DNA from: WHSW01 sp963742205
Lineage (GTDB): Bacteria; Actinomycetota; Thermoleophilia; Solirubrobacterales; 70-9
NCBI GenBank assembly: GCA_963742205.1
Contig: CAVUKZ010000010.1
Span: forward strand, 186,001-250,000
DNA length: 64,000 bases
Reading direction: 5' to 3'
This document shows positions 1 through 8,838 of the stretch, one piece after another. A program made the position numbers and the translations under genes. The stretch's first letter is position 1; every line of letters starts with the position of its first letter. The notes under the pieces are model-generated. The model worked only from the letters and a program-made list of their open reading frames with translations, ran no database searches and was not told where the DNA came from.

Positions 1-282
1 TCCCCAGGCGCCCAGCGAGAGCGGCTTGCCGCGAATGCGCTCGAAGTCGATCTCGTAACCGGCGAAGAAGAACAGCATGCCGAGGCCGAGATTGGAGAAG
101 AAGTCGATGAAGGCGTCCGGCTCGGCGATCCCGAGCACCTGGGGGCCGATCACGATCCCGAGCATCAGTTCGAGTACGACGACCGGTGGCGCGAGGCGCC
201 TCGGCATCACGACGACGATCACCGCCGCGACGGCGGCGGTGACGATGACCGCGAAAAAAGAGCCCGCGTCGACGTCGATCAC
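1..282 (-). CDS. Cation:proton antiporter, N-terminal part (runs off the window)
   Basis: Only the first 94 codons are present. The likely start is a GTG at 282, preceded by a purine-rich GGGGGGAGA stretch. The translation has a first hydrophobic helix rich in Val/Ala, then PRRLAPPVVVLELMLGIVIG and a GLGMLFFFAGYEID segment. These match the first membrane segments of CPA2-type (KefB/NhaP-like) exchangers, which swap K+ or Na+ for H+ across the membrane. The gene lies 39 bp downstream of the isomerase gene on the same strand. The cation cannot be told from this fragment, and any C-terminal regulatory domain lies outside the window. Confidence 0.72.
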   Translation of the reverse strand, partial: MIDVDAGSFFAVIVTAAVAAVIVVVMPRRLAPPVVVLELMLGIVIGPQVLGIAEPDAFIDFFSNLGLGMLFFFAGYEIDFERIRGKPLSLGAWG

Positions 283-321
283 GCGCGGATCATTCTCCCC
301 CCTTCGTACGACGCCCGAGGG

Positions 322-1341
322 TTAGGGCCGACCGAGCTCGCTCTTGAGCGCGTCGATCATCTCGATCGGGCCCGGATCGACGCCGTTGTGCGCCGCCAGG
401 TGCAGGGAGACGAGATCCCCGAGCATCACCGACCACAGCAGTCGCTGCACGCGGGTCTCGCCCACGCTCTCGACCTCGACCACCGCGGCGGCCGATGGCT
501 CGATCAGCTTCGCGGTCAGCTCCGCCCGCTCCCGCTGGCGCGGATGCTGGTCGCTGTCGGCCAAAAAGACGGCTGAGAACGGCCGCTCGCCGTTCGGCGT
601 CCAGCCCACGATCTCGTTGTGATCGAGCTCGGGGAGCTGGTGGCTGAAGGCGTGCTGCTTGGCGTTCTCGTTGACCTCGCACTTCCACCGGTAGGCGACC
701 GGCACCGTGAGGTCGCAGCCATAGATCAGCGGCACGGTGCCGGCGAGCCGCTCGGCGATCTCGCCCGCCGCGGCTACGAGCCCGTCCCGGTGCTCCTCCA
801 GATGCGCGGCGGCGGCGTCGATCTCGGTCCGCATCCCCGGGGCCGCGCCCACGAGGCCCGCGATCTCGCAGGCGACGGTGAAGCCGTAACCCACTGCGTG
901 GCGCGGCTGAAGCCCGCCCGGAAGCCCGATCACCGGCACGCCGGCCTGGCGGGCGGCGTCCCCGAGCTTGCCGCCGGTGGTGGCCACGTAGCGCCGGGAT
1001 CCGAGCGCCTCGGCGGCCTCGAAACAGGCCAGGGTCTCCTCGGTGTCGCCGGAGTAGCTCGAGCACAGCACCGCGCGGTCGGGCGCCGTCCACGGCGGCA
1101 GCTCGTAGTCGCGGAAGATCAGCATCGTCAGGTTGAGGCCGTCGCCCATCGCGGTGCGGGCGAGCATGCCGCCGATCGCCGAGCCTCCCATGCCGCACAC
1201 GACCAGCCCGCGCGCCTCCGCCTCCTCGAGCCCGGCGGACTCGACCCGCCAGAGCGCGTCGCGCAGGTGATCGGGGAGGGCGAGCACGTCGTCGAGCTGC
1301 CCGCTCGAATCGAGCGCCCGGATCTCGTCGAGACCGGTCAC
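322..1341 (-). CDS. Bifunctional phosphoglucose/phosphomannose isomerase (SIS domain)
   Basis: A 339-residue cytoplasmic isomerase interconverting fructose-6-phosphate with glucose-6-phosphate and mannose-6-phosphate. The N-terminal SIS domain has the phosphosugar loop GMGGSAIGG and the SSYSGDTEETL motif. The C-terminal half has the CEVNENAK and LDHNEIVGW motifs expected to carry the catalytic Glu and His, and a Lys near the end (ALKSELGRP). The length suits the short PGI/PMI family. The start is taken as the GTG at 1341, whose GTGA overlaps the stop of the nucleotidyltransferase gene; the longer upstream reading frame is an arginine-rich shadow. Together with the next two genes it supplies activated sugars for envelope polymers. 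Confidence 0.85.
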   Translation of the reverse strand: MTGLDEIRALDSSGQLDDVLALPDHLRDALWRVESAGLEEAEARGLVVCGMGGSAIGGMLARTAMGDGLNLTMLIFRDYELPPWTAPDRAVLCSSYSGDTEETLACFEAAEALGSRRYVATTGGKLGDAARQAGVPVIGLPGGLQPRHAVGYGFTVACEIAGLVGAAPGMRTEIDAAAAHLEEHRDGLVAAAGEIAERLAGTVPLIYGCDLTVPVAYRWKCEVNENAKQHAFSHQLPELDHNEIVGWTPNGERPFSAVFLADSDQHPRQRERAELTAKLIEPSAAAVVEVESVGETRVQRLLWSVMLGDLVSLHLAAHNGVDPGPIEMIDALKSELGRP

Positions 1342-2384
1342 ACCGCCACCTCGGGCCCGATGACCTCGCCGGGCGCCACGCGGGCGCCCTCGGCCACCGC
1401 GGCGCCGGCCTCGACCCGTGCCCGCTCGCCGATCACGCTCCCGGCGGAGACGGTCGCGCCGTCGCCGACCTCCACCCGCTGGGCCAGGATCGAGTCGATC
1501 ACCGAGGCGTCCGCGCCCACCGAGCAGCCGTCGAGCAGGACGCTGCCCGAGATCATCGCGCCATCGTCGATCCGGGTTCCCGAGCGGAGCACGGCCCGCG
1601 CGGAGACGGTGGCGGCGGCCGAGACGTGCGCCCCGGCCGCGATCCACGGCCCGCCGATTTCCTCGAGTTCGGTCTGCACGGTGCCCTCGATGATGTCCCA
1701 ACTCGCCTGCAAGTAGCGCTCCGGGGTCCCGATGTCCATCCAGTAGCCGTCGAGGCGCAGCCCGTAGAGGCCCTGCCCGACCAGCTTCGGGAAGATCTCG
1801 CGCTCGATCGACACCGGCCGGCCGGCCGGGATCAGGTCGATGACCGAAGGCTCGATCACATAGGCGCCCGCGTTGACCTCGTCCGTGTCGATCTCGGCGG
1901 GATCGGGTTTCTCGAGGAACCCCGCGACCTCGCCGCCCTCGCGGCGGCGGACGAGCCCATAGGAGCTCGGGTCCTCGACGGGATAGAGGGCGAGGGTGGT
2001 GACCGCGCCGGTCTCGTCATGGGCCCGCTGCAGGGCGGTCAGGTCGAGATCGGCGAGCAGGTCCCCGTTGAGGACCAGGAACCGCTCGTCCAGCAGCCCG
2101 GCCTCCGCGGCCAGGCGGATCGGGCCTGCGGTCCCCAGCGGCTCTTCCTCCTCGATGTAGACGATCGACGGACCGCCGGGGACCGCGTCGCCCAGCGCCT
2201 CCCGCAGGTCCTCGGCCCGAAAGCCGCAGGCCATGATCACCTCGTCGATCCCGTGGCGGCCGACCCAGTCGACCAGATAGCGGATGAACGGGCGATCGAC
2301 GAGCGCCAGCGCCGGCTTCGGCTGGGTCAGCGTCAGCGGTCGCAGCCGGGTCCCCTCTCCCCCGACGAGCACCAGGGCTCGCAT
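1338..2384 (-). CDS. Sugar-1-phosphate nucleotidyltransferase (mannose-1-phosphate guanylyltransferase-like)
   Basis: A 348-residue protein of the NTP_transferase family. It begins with the signature MRALVLVGGEGTRLRPLT followed by a QPKPALALVDRP segment, which binds nucleotide and sugar phosphate. NGDLL and later acidic residues fit the metal site. The last ~100 residues form a hexapeptide-like left-handed beta helix (repeats such as VSAAATVSARAVL). It makes an NDP-sugar from a hexose-1-phosphate; the adjacent phosphomannose isomerase suggests GDP-mannose, but glucose-1-phosphate cannot be excluded. The ATG at 2384 shares one base with the stop of the upstream dehydrogenase gene (TGATG), so the two are probably translationally coupled. 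Confidence 0.82.
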   Translation of the reverse strand: MRALVLVGGEGTRLRPLTLTQPKPALALVDRPFIRYLVDWVGRHGIDEVIMACGFRAEDLREALGDAVPGGPSIVYIEEEEPLGTAGPIRLAAEAGLLDERFLVLNGDLLADLDLTALQRAHDETGAVTTLALYPVEDPSSYGLVRRREGGEVAGFLEKPDPAEIDTDEVNAGAYVIEPSVIDLIPAGRPVSIEREIFPKLVGQGLYGLRLDGYWMDIGTPERYLQASWDIIEGTVQTELEEIGGPWIAAGAHVSAAATVSARAVLRSGTRIDDGAMISGSVLLDGCSVGADASVIDSILAQRVEVGDGATVSAGSVIGERARVEAGAAVAEGARVAPGEVIGPEVAV

Positions 2385-3706
2385 CAGCTCGAGACGCGCC
2401 CCACGGTGTTCGGGGTCCAGCGACCGATCCCCTCGTAGGTAAAGCCCGCGGCCTGGAGCCGCCGCGGATCGAGGAAGTTGCGCCCGTCCACGATCAGCGG
2501 GTTCGACATGCGCCCGGCGAGCTCTTCCCAGTCGAGCTCGGCGAACTCGGGCCATTCCGTGACCAGGATCGCCGCGTGGGCGCCCTCGAGCGCGGCCACG
2601 ACCGATTCGGTGACCTCAACCTCGGGCAGCAGCTCGCGTGCTCGGTCCGCGGCGATCGGATCGTAGGCGCTGACCTCGACCCCCTCGCCCTTCAGGCGCG
2701 CGGCCAGCACGAGGCTCGAGGCGTCGCGCATGTCGTCGGTGTCGGGCTTGAACGCCAGCCCGAGCATGCCGACGCGGAGCCCGGCGAGCTCGCCGAGGTG
2801 CTCCTTCAGCTTGCCGACGACGCGGCGCTTCTGCAGCTCGTTGACGTCGATGACGGCGCTCAGCAGCTGGAAGTGGTACCCGGTGTTGCCGGCGAGCTTC
2901 TTCAGGGCCACGGTGTCCTTGCCGAAGCAGCTGCCGCCCCAGCCGATGCCGGCGTTGAGGAACTTCGGCCCGATGCGGGCGTCCATCCCCATCCCGTTGG
3001 CCACCTCGGTGACATCGGCGCCGACCTCCTCGCAGACGTTCGCGATCTCGTTGATGAAGGAGATCTTGGTCGCGAGGAAGGCGTTGGACGCGAGCTTGAT
3101 CATCTCCGCGGAGGCGACGTCGGTGCGCACGATCTGGCCGCCGAGCGGCTCGTAGGCGGCCGCGACCGCGTCGGCCGCCCGCTCCGACCCGGGATCGGCG
3201 CCGATCACCACCCGATCTGGGTGGAGGAAATCCTGGACCGCCGAACCCTCCTTGAGGAACTCCGGGCACGAGACGTAGACGAGGTCGGGCTTCTGTCGCC
3301 TGATCGCAGCGCCGGTCCCGGCGGGGACGGTGCTCTTCATGATCAGCGCGTGCTCGCCGCCCTCGGGGAGGCTCGAGACGACGGCCTCGACGCGCGAGAG
3401 GTCGGCGTCGCCGGAGTAGGTCGGCGGCGTGTCGACACAGCAGAACAGCAGGGTCGACGACTCCAGCAGCTCGCTTGACTCGACCGTGAAGCGCAGGCGA
3501 TCGCGGTTGCGCTGCACCAGCTCGTCGAGCTCGGGCTCGTGAATCGGCAGGGGCGCGCCCGATCGGAGCGCCTCGATCTTGCGCGCGTCGATATCGAGCG
3601 CGACCACCGGATGGCCGATCTCCGCGAAGCAGCTCGCGGTCACCAGGCCGACCCAGCCGACACCGATGACGCCGATCGTTGGCTTTTCCGTCGTCTCCAC
3701 GGTCAC
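2384..3706 (-). CDS. UDP-glucose/GDP-mannose dehydrogenase family protein
   Basis: A 440-residue NAD-dependent dehydrogenase that oxidises a nucleotide sugar at C6 in two steps, typically UDP-glucose to UDP-glucuronate. The Rossmann motif IGVIGVGWVGL starts near residue 11, FCCVDTPP follows near residue 90, and the catalytic cysteine is in GWGGSCFGKD near residue 276. The C-terminal UDP-binding domain begins around LRVGMLGLAFKPDTDDMRDA. The start is a GTG at 3706. It sits in a run of same-strand envelope-sugar genes. The family does not settle whether the substrate is UDP-glucose, GDP-mannose or a HexNAc derivative. Confidence 0.87.
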   Translation of the reverse strand: MTVETTEKPTIGVIGVGWVGLVTASCFAEIGHPVVALDIDARKIEALRSGAPLPIHEPELDELVQRNRDRLRFTVESSELLESSTLLFCCVDTPPTYSGDADLSRVEAVVSSLPEGGEHALIMKSTVPAGTGAAIRRQKPDLVYVSCPEFLKEGSAVQDFLHPDRVVIGADPGSERAADAVAAAYEPLGGQIVRTDVASAEMIKLASNAFLATKISFINEIANVCEEVGADVTEVANGMGMDARIGPKFLNAGIGWGGSCFGKDTVALKKLAGNTGYHFQLLSAVIDVNELQKRRVVGKLKEHLGELAGLRVGMLGLAFKPDTDDMRDASSLVLAARLKGEGVEVSAYDPIAADRARELLPEVEVTESVVAALEGAHAAILVTEWPEFAELDWEELAGRMSNPLIVDGRNFLDPRRLQAAGFTYEGIGRWTPNTVGRVSS

Positions 3707-3720
3707 GAAGCTACGGGAGG

Positions 3721-5757
3721 CTACTTCGATTGGTATTCGCGCATCGAGGTCGCGATCGAGAGCATCTGGCCCTCGTCGAGCGATTGCAGCAGGGTGTTGT
3801 TGACCCAGTAGGCGCCCTTCGGGGTCTTCCAGCCCACCAGCCGCAGCCGGTCGCCGTCGTAGAACAGCAGGTAGTTCTTGCCGTCGATCGTCCTGGTCTC
3901 GGACGGGTTCTGGAGGATCGGCGCATCGATCCAGTCGGTGCCCGAGACGCCGTAGAACTCGTCGGTGAGGCCGTGGCCGAAGGTATCGCCCGGTACGTCG
4001 ACGACCATCTTGTAGCCGTAGAAGACGTCCTTCTCGGGGCCGTCGATCGGGAACGCCCGGGTGTCCGCCGAGATGATCGACCCTGGTGCAAGGCGGGACG
4101 GGTAGTAGATCGGGAAGTCGATCATCTGTTCCCCGTTCTTCTTCTTGTGGATCGAGATCTGGTGGGCGAACTGCTGCCCCTGGTCGCTGGAGTCGTCCAT
4201 CACCGGACCCTCGAAGTGGTCGCCGCCCGAATCCGGCTTCGGCTTGTTTTCCTTGGAGCCGCCGTTGCCACCACCCTGGTCCTGGTTGTCGTTCGGGGGT
4301 GAGTCGCCGGAGGGGAGGTCACCGGGGGTGCCCTCGGTGTCGAGGAACTGGGCGACCGCCTTCTTGATCGCGTCGTCGTTGGCGGTCACGTAGGTCGTCC
4401 CGAGCTGCGCCGGGAAATGGACCTCCCGCACGGGGGCGGACTGCACCGCCAGGAACGTCTTCAGCAGCTCGAGCAGCTGCACGGCGTCGCCGATGTCGGA
4501 GGTCGTGTAGTCCGTGAAGATGTCGAGCAGCTCGTTGCGGTCGTCGATCAGCTTCTGCGGCGGCAGCTTCTGGCGGGCCTCGCGGAGGAAGTCCTGCTGA
4601 CGGGCGGAGCGGACGAGGTCGTTGTCGAAGTGGCGGAAGCGCACGTACTGCAGGGCGTTGTAGCCGCACATCCGCTGATAGCCCGCCTCGATGTTGATCT
4701 CCGCGGTCCCGGAATCCGGCGGGATGTAATAGCGGCGGTCGACGTCGATGTAGACGCAGCCGATCGCGTCGACCGCGTCGGCGAAGCCGGTGAAGTTGAT
4801 GTTGACGACGTGGTTGATCTCGAGGCCGGTCAGCTGCTGGACCACCTTGAGCGTCTTGTCGGCCTGGCCGGCCGAGTAGGCCTCGTTGAACTTCGCGACC
4901 CCGACCCCCGGGATGTTGACCTTCAGGTCTCGCGGGATCGAGAGCAGCGCGATCGCGTCCTTGTCGGGGTCGACGCGAAGCAGGATCGTGGTGTCCGAGC
5001 GGCCCGGGTCGCCCTTCATCCCGAGGCGCTTGTCGGAGCCGATGATCAGGATCGTCTGCGGCTCGCCGCCGTCGACCTCGGTCAGCTGGTCGCGCAGCGA
5101 GGCGAGCCGCTCGTTGTCGCTGAGGCCCTTGGCGATGTCGGTGAGGTAGAGCAGCAGGCTGATCGAGGTCGCCGCGGCCATCGAGATCACGATCACCAGG
5201 GTGGCGGCGACGAAGCGCGCCCAGAGCGGCCTTGCGCGCGGCGGCTTGCCGCCCTTGCCGGCGTCCTCCTCGGCGTCGGCCGTCGCGGCGGCGACGCCGG
5301 CGGCCACCGGCTCGCCGTCCGGCTTGTCCTTGGCGACCCGGGCGCGAAGTCCCGCGAGCGCCTCTTCCTCGGCCTGCTCGCGATCGGCGAGGCTGACCGT
5401 CTCGGCCTCCACCGTCTCCCCCGACGGCGGCGCCACGGCCTCCGACTCCTCGGACGGCTCGTCCTCGGACGCGGGCTCCTCGGCTTCGGCCTCCAGCTCC
5501 TCGGACGCGGGCTCGTCGTCGTCGTCCCCGGCGAGCTCGCGATCGAGGTCGGCCTTGATCGCGTCGTACTCCTGGGTCTCGTCCCCCGTCGGCGGTGCGT
5601 CGGAGGCTGCCTCGTCATCGGGCGGGTCGGCCGGCGGCTCGGGAGACCGCTGGCGCCCGGCCCACGTCGCGGGCGGCGGCGGCTCGTGCTCGCCGGCGTC
5701 ACCCTCGCCGGGGGGCGTCACGTCGTCGCGCTCGTCGCGCTCGTCGTCGTCGCTCAT
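3721..5757 (-). CDS. LytR-CpsA-Psr (LCP) family cell-wall glycopolymer ligase
   Basis: A 678-residue membrane protein. Residues 1 to ~180 are a very acidic, Glu/Asp/Ser/Pro-rich segment predicted to be disordered and cytoplasmic. A single membrane helix (VAATLVIVISMAAATSISLLL) follows near residue 190. The extracytoplasmic LCP domain has TILIIGSDKR, GRSDTTILLRVD, LLSIPRDLKV and YVRFRHFDNDLVRSARQQ, the Arg/Asp-rich motifs that bind the lipid pyrophosphate. LCP enzymes move a lipid-linked polymer onto peptidoglycan. After a Gly/Asn/Lys linker there is a C-terminal domain of ~150 residues that I do not recognise. The ATG at 5757 overlaps the stop of the M20 gene by ATGA. The long acidic N-terminus and extra C-terminal domain are unusual. 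Confidence 0.85.
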   Translation of the reverse strand: MSDDDERDERDDVTPPGEGDAGEHEPPPPATWAGRQRSPEPPADPPDDEAASDAPPTGDETQEYDAIKADLDRELAGDDDDEPASEELEAEAEEPASEDEPSEESEAVAPPSGETVEAETVSLADREQAEEEALAGLRARVAKDKPDGEPVAAGVAAATADAEEDAGKGGKPPRARPLWARFVAATLVIVISMAAATSISLLLYLTDIAKGLSDNERLASLRDQLTEVDGGEPQTILIIGSDKRLGMKGDPGRSDTTILLRVDPDKDAIALLSIPRDLKVNIPGVGVAKFNEAYSAGQADKTLKVVQQLTGLEINHVVNINFTGFADAVDAIGCVYIDVDRRYYIPPDSGTAEINIEAGYQRMCGYNALQYVRFRHFDNDLVRSARQQDFLREARQKLPPQKLIDDRNELLDIFTDYTTSDIGDAVQLLELLKTFLAVQSAPVREVHFPAQLGTTYVTANDDAIKKAVAQFLDTEGTPGDLPSGDSPPNDNQDQGGGNGGSKENKPKPDSGGDHFEGPVMDDSSDQGQQFAHQISIHKKKNGEQMIDFPIYYPSRLAPGSIISADTRAFPIDGPEKDVFYGYKMVVDVPGDTFGHGLTDEFYGVSGTDWIDAPILQNPSETRTIDGKNYLLFYDGDRLRLVGWKTPKGAYWVNNTLLQSLDEGQMLSIATSMREYQSK

Positions 5758-6860
5758 CGGGCTTCCCCGTCGGCCGCGGCGGCCAGGTGCTGCGGCAGCC
5801 CCGCGGCGAACTCGACGATCGCCTGGCGGTAGTTCGCCAACGACGCGACCGAGACCCACTCGTCGGGCCCGTGATGGCCCGCGCCAAGGGGGCCGAACTC
5901 AACCGCGGGCACGCCTGCACGAAGGAACGAGACCGCGTCCGAGGCGCCGTCGCGCCCGACGCTGGTCACCTCACCGTCGTGGTGGGAGGCCGTGGCGGCG
6001 CAGAGGGCGCGCACAAAGGGCGACTCGGGGTCGACCATCGCCGGCGGGCGCTTGAAGGTTGAGACGATCGTCGCGGCCGGAATCCCGGAGACCTCGCCGA
6101 GGATCGCGTCAGGGTCCTGCTCGGGCAGGAAGCGCACGTCGACATCGATGTAGCAGGTGTCGGGAACTTTGTTCAACGCGTCGCCGCCGAGGATCCGGCC
6201 GAGGTTGATCGACGGCCGGTCGAATAGCTCCGAGCTCCTAGACGCAAACGGTAGCGATTGGATCGCGCGGAAGACGTCGATCGCGCGCAAAATCGCGTTC
6301 TCGCCCAGCCACGGGGTCGCCCCGTGCGCGGCGCGACCGTCGACCCTGATCCGCATCGCGACGACGCCCTTGGCGGCCACCCCCACGTGCATGTCGGTGG
6401 GCTCGCCGGTGATCACGAAGTCGCCGAGAAAGCCCTCGCGGACGATCAGGTCGCCGCCGCGCTCCGTCTCCTCCTCGGATTCCTCGTCCGGGACCACGCC
6501 CAGGCGCACGCGCACGGTCTCGCTCTGGCGCAGGTCTGCCACCGCGAGCAACATCGCCGCCAGGGCTCCCTTCATGTCATAGGCACCGCGCCCCACCAGC
6601 CGGTCGCCGTCGAGCCGCGCCTCGAACTGCTCCGGGCGCCCTGGCACGACGTCGATGTGGCCGTGCAGCAGCAGCGTCGTCTCCGCATCGGCCGGACCGA
6701 CCTCCGCCAGGGTCACCGGCAGCCCACGGCAGTCCAGCTGGCGCGTCTCGATCGCGCGGGCGTCCAGCCAGCCCTTGACGAAGCCGGCGCATTGCTTGAT
6801 GCCCTCGGCCGTCGAGGTGTCGTAGCCGATCAGCTTCTCTGTTAGGAGCTGCTCATCCAA
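5754..6860 (-). CDS. M20 family metallopeptidase (ArgE/DapE/carboxypeptidase G2-like)
   Basis: A 368-residue zinc-dependent amidohydrolase. The metal-binding and catalytic motifs are in order: LLLHGHIDVVPG (~residue 63), GRGAYDMKG, VPDEESEEE with the catalytic Glu, ITGEPTD, and a C-terminal GAGHHGPDEWV. The lid/dimer domain starts near GRAAHGATPWLGEN. The substrate is an N-acyl amino acid or dipeptide, with succinyl-diaminopimelate possible but unproven. The start is a TTG at 6860; the nearby ATG at 6856 is out of frame. It lies 28 bp after atpC and overlaps the LCP gene by 4 bp, so it may be co-transcribed with the ATP synthase operon. Confidence 0.82.
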   Translation of the reverse strand: MDEQLLTEKLIGYDTSTAEGIKQCAGFVKGWLDARAIETRQLDCRGLPVTLAEVGPADAETTLLLHGHIDVVPGRPEQFEARLDGDRLVGRGAYDMKGALAAMLLAVADLRQSETVRVRLGVVPDEESEEETERGGDLIVREGFLGDFVITGEPTDMHVGVAAKGVVAMRIRVDGRAAHGATPWLGENAILRAIDVFRAIQSLPFASRSSELFDRPSINLGRILGGDALNKVPDTCYIDVDVRFLPEQDPDAILGEVSGIPAATIVSTFKRPPAMVDPESPFVRALCAATASHHDGEVTSVGRDGASDAVSFLRAGVPAVEFGPLGAGHHGPDEWVSVASLANYRQAIVEFAAGLPQHLAAAADGEAR

Positions 6861-6888
6861 GTCGCCAGATGGTAGGCCGGGACCCGGC

Positions 6889-7299
6889 CTAGTTCTCGGC
6901 GATCTGGATAAAGGCCTCGCAGCGCGCGCGCTCCCGCTCGGCCTGCTCGGCCGCGGCCGACCCCTCCTCCGCCTCGGAGAGGCGCTGCTCGGCCTGCTCG
7001 AGGCGCTGCCGTAGCTCGGCGACGTCGAGTCCGTCGGGAGACGACGCCTCGGCGACCAGGACCCGGGCGCGGTTGGCGAACACCTCGAGCCAGCCCTCGC
7101 CCTGGGCGTAGGTGTCGACCTCCGAGTCGGACTTGTGCAGGCGCAGCTCGGCGGGGACCAGGCGGGCGACGATCGGGATGTGGCCGGCGAGGATCCCGAC
7201 CTCGCCGACGGTCGTACGGGTGACCAGCATCTGCAGCTCGCCGGAGAAGACCTCCCCCTCCGGCGTCAACACCTGAGCCTCGAGCGTGTGCTCAGGCAT
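6889..7299 (-). CDS. atpC: ATP synthase F1 epsilon subunit
   Basis: A 136-residue subunit of the F1 central stalk, which couples rotation to catalysis and can inhibit ATP hydrolysis. The N-terminal beta sandwich has GEVFSGELQMLVTRT and VGEVGILAGHIPIVARL. The C-terminal half is a helical hairpin rich in Glu/Arg/Ala. The length is normal for the family. It is the last gene of the atp operon, and its start overlaps the end of atpD by 8 bp. Confidence 0.93.
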   Translation of the reverse strand: MPEHTLEAQVLTPEGEVFSGELQMLVTRTTVGEVGILAGHIPIVARLVPAELRLHKSDSEVDTYAQGEGWLEVFANRARVLVAEASSPDGLDVAELRQRLEQAEQRLSEAEEGSAAAEQAERERARCEAFIQIAEN

Positions 7300-8824
7300 C
7301 GTCCTCGGCCTCGGCCTCCTCGGCCTCCTGGCGCTCCTCGGTCTCGGCCTGCTCGCGCTCGACGCCCTCGTCCTTCTCGCCCTTCTCCTCGGTGCCGGCG
7401 ACCTGGTCGATCGAGCCCTGCATGTAGAAGGCCGACTCGGGGAGGTCGTCGTACTTGCCGTCGAGGATCTCGCGGAAGCTGCGCACGGTGTCGGCGACCG
7501 GGACGTACTCGCCGTCGCGGCCCGTGAACGCCTCGGCGACGAAGAACGGCTGCGAGAGGAAGCGCTCCAGCTTCCGCGCTCGGTTGACCGCCACCTTGTC
7601 CTCGTCGGAGAGCTCGTCGATCCCGAGGATCGCGATGATGTCCTGGAGCTCCTTGTAGCGCTGCAGGTTCTCCTGGACCTCGGTCGCCGTCCGGTAGTGC
7701 TCCTCGCCGAGGATGTCCGGCTTGAGGATGGTCGAGGTGGAGTCGAGCGGGTCGACCGCCGGGTAGATCCCCTTCTCGGAGATCGCCCGCGACAGCGTCG
7801 TGGTCGCGTTCAGGTGCGCGAACACCGACGCCGGCGCCGGGTCCGTGAGGTCGTCAGCCGGGACGTAGACCGCCTGGATCGAGGTCACCGAACCCTGCTT
7901 GGTCGAGGTGATCCGCTCCTGCAGACCGCCCATCTCGGTCTCCAGGGTCGGCTGGTAGCCGACCGCCGAGGGCATGCGCCCGAGCAGCGCCGAGACCTCG
8001 GAGCCGGCCTGGACGAAGCGGAAGATGTTGTCGATGAACAGGAGCACGTCCTTGCCGCCCTGCTCGCGGAAGTACTCCGCCATGGTCAGCCCGGAGAGCG
8101 CCACCCGCAGGCGGGCGCCCGGGGGCTCGTTCATCTGCCCGAAGACGAGCATCGTCCGGTCGATGACCCCGGACTCCTTCATCTCGAGCCAGAGGTCGTT
8201 GCCCTCGCGCGAGCGCTCGCCGACGCCGCAGAACGCGGAGAAGCCCTCGTGCTCCTCCGCGATGTTGCGGATCAGCTCCTGGATCAGCACCGTCTTGCCG
8301 ACCCCGGCACCGCCGAACAGGCCGACCTTGCCGCCCTTCGCGTACGGCGCGAGCAGGTCGACGACCTTGATCCCGGTCTCGAGCACCTCCTGGGTCGGCG
8401 TGAGGTCCTCGACCTCGGGCGCCGGACGATGGATCGGCCAGCGGGTCTCGGCGTCGACAGGGCCGGCGTTGTCGATCGGGTCGCCGAGCAGGTTGAAGAT
8501 GCGGCCGAGGGTCGCGTCGCCGACCGGCACGGTGATCGGGCCGCCGGTGTCGACGACCTCGTCGCCGCGCTTGAGACCGTCGGTCGCGTCCATCGCGACC
8601 GCGCGGACGCGGTCGTCGCCGAGGTGCTGCTGGACCTCGCACACCAGCGTCGTCGCCTCGTCGGCGTCGCGCTCGGCGCCGCCCGCGGTCATCTGGATCT
8701 CGAGCGCCGAGTAGATCTCGGGCAGCTCGTCGTCGAAGACCGCGTCGACGACGACTCCGGTGACCGACTCGACGCGACCGACGTTCTTCCCGTTGCTCGA
8801 TTCGCTTCCGTTGTTCTCAGCCAT
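7292..8824 (-). CDS. atpD: ATP synthase F1 beta subunit (catalytic)
   Basis: A 510-residue catalytic subunit. The P-loop GGAGVGKTVL lies near residue 175, GERSREGNDLW and the Walker B segment VLLFIDNIFRF follow, and SALLGRMPSAVGYQPTL is the usual signature. ALGIDELSDEDK marks the DELSEE-like region. A highly charged tail of about 35 residues (Glu/Lys/Ala-rich) extends past the usual end of the family. Upstream of the start is the weak spacing sequence AGAAAGGGAAC. It lies in the standard operon position between atpG and atpC. Confidence 0.96.
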   Translation of the reverse strand: MAENNGSESSNGKNVGRVESVTGVVVDAVFDDELPEIYSALEIQMTAGGAERDADEATTLVCEVQQHLGDDRVRAVAMDATDGLKRGDEVVDTGGPITVPVGDATLGRIFNLLGDPIDNAGPVDAETRWPIHRPAPEVEDLTPTQEVLETGIKVVDLLAPYAKGGKVGLFGGAGVGKTVLIQELIRNIAEEHEGFSAFCGVGERSREGNDLWLEMKESGVIDRTMLVFGQMNEPPGARLRVALSGLTMAEYFREQGGKDVLLFIDNIFRFVQAGSEVSALLGRMPSAVGYQPTLETEMGGLQERITSTKQGSVTSIQAVYVPADDLTDPAPASVFAHLNATTTLSRAISEKGIYPAVDPLDSTSTILKPDILGEEHYRTATEVQENLQRYKELQDIIAILGIDELSDEDKVAVNRARKLERFLSQPFFVAEAFTGRDGEYVPVADTVRSFREILDGKYDDLPESAFYMQGSIDQVAGTEEKGEKDEGVEREQAETEERQEAEEAEAEDDA

Positions 8825-8838
8825 GTTCCCTTTCTAGA

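Noticed and set aside
6854..6856. ATG start for the M20 peptidase
   Set aside because: The ATG is out of frame with the M20 sequence; the in-frame TTG at 6860 is used.
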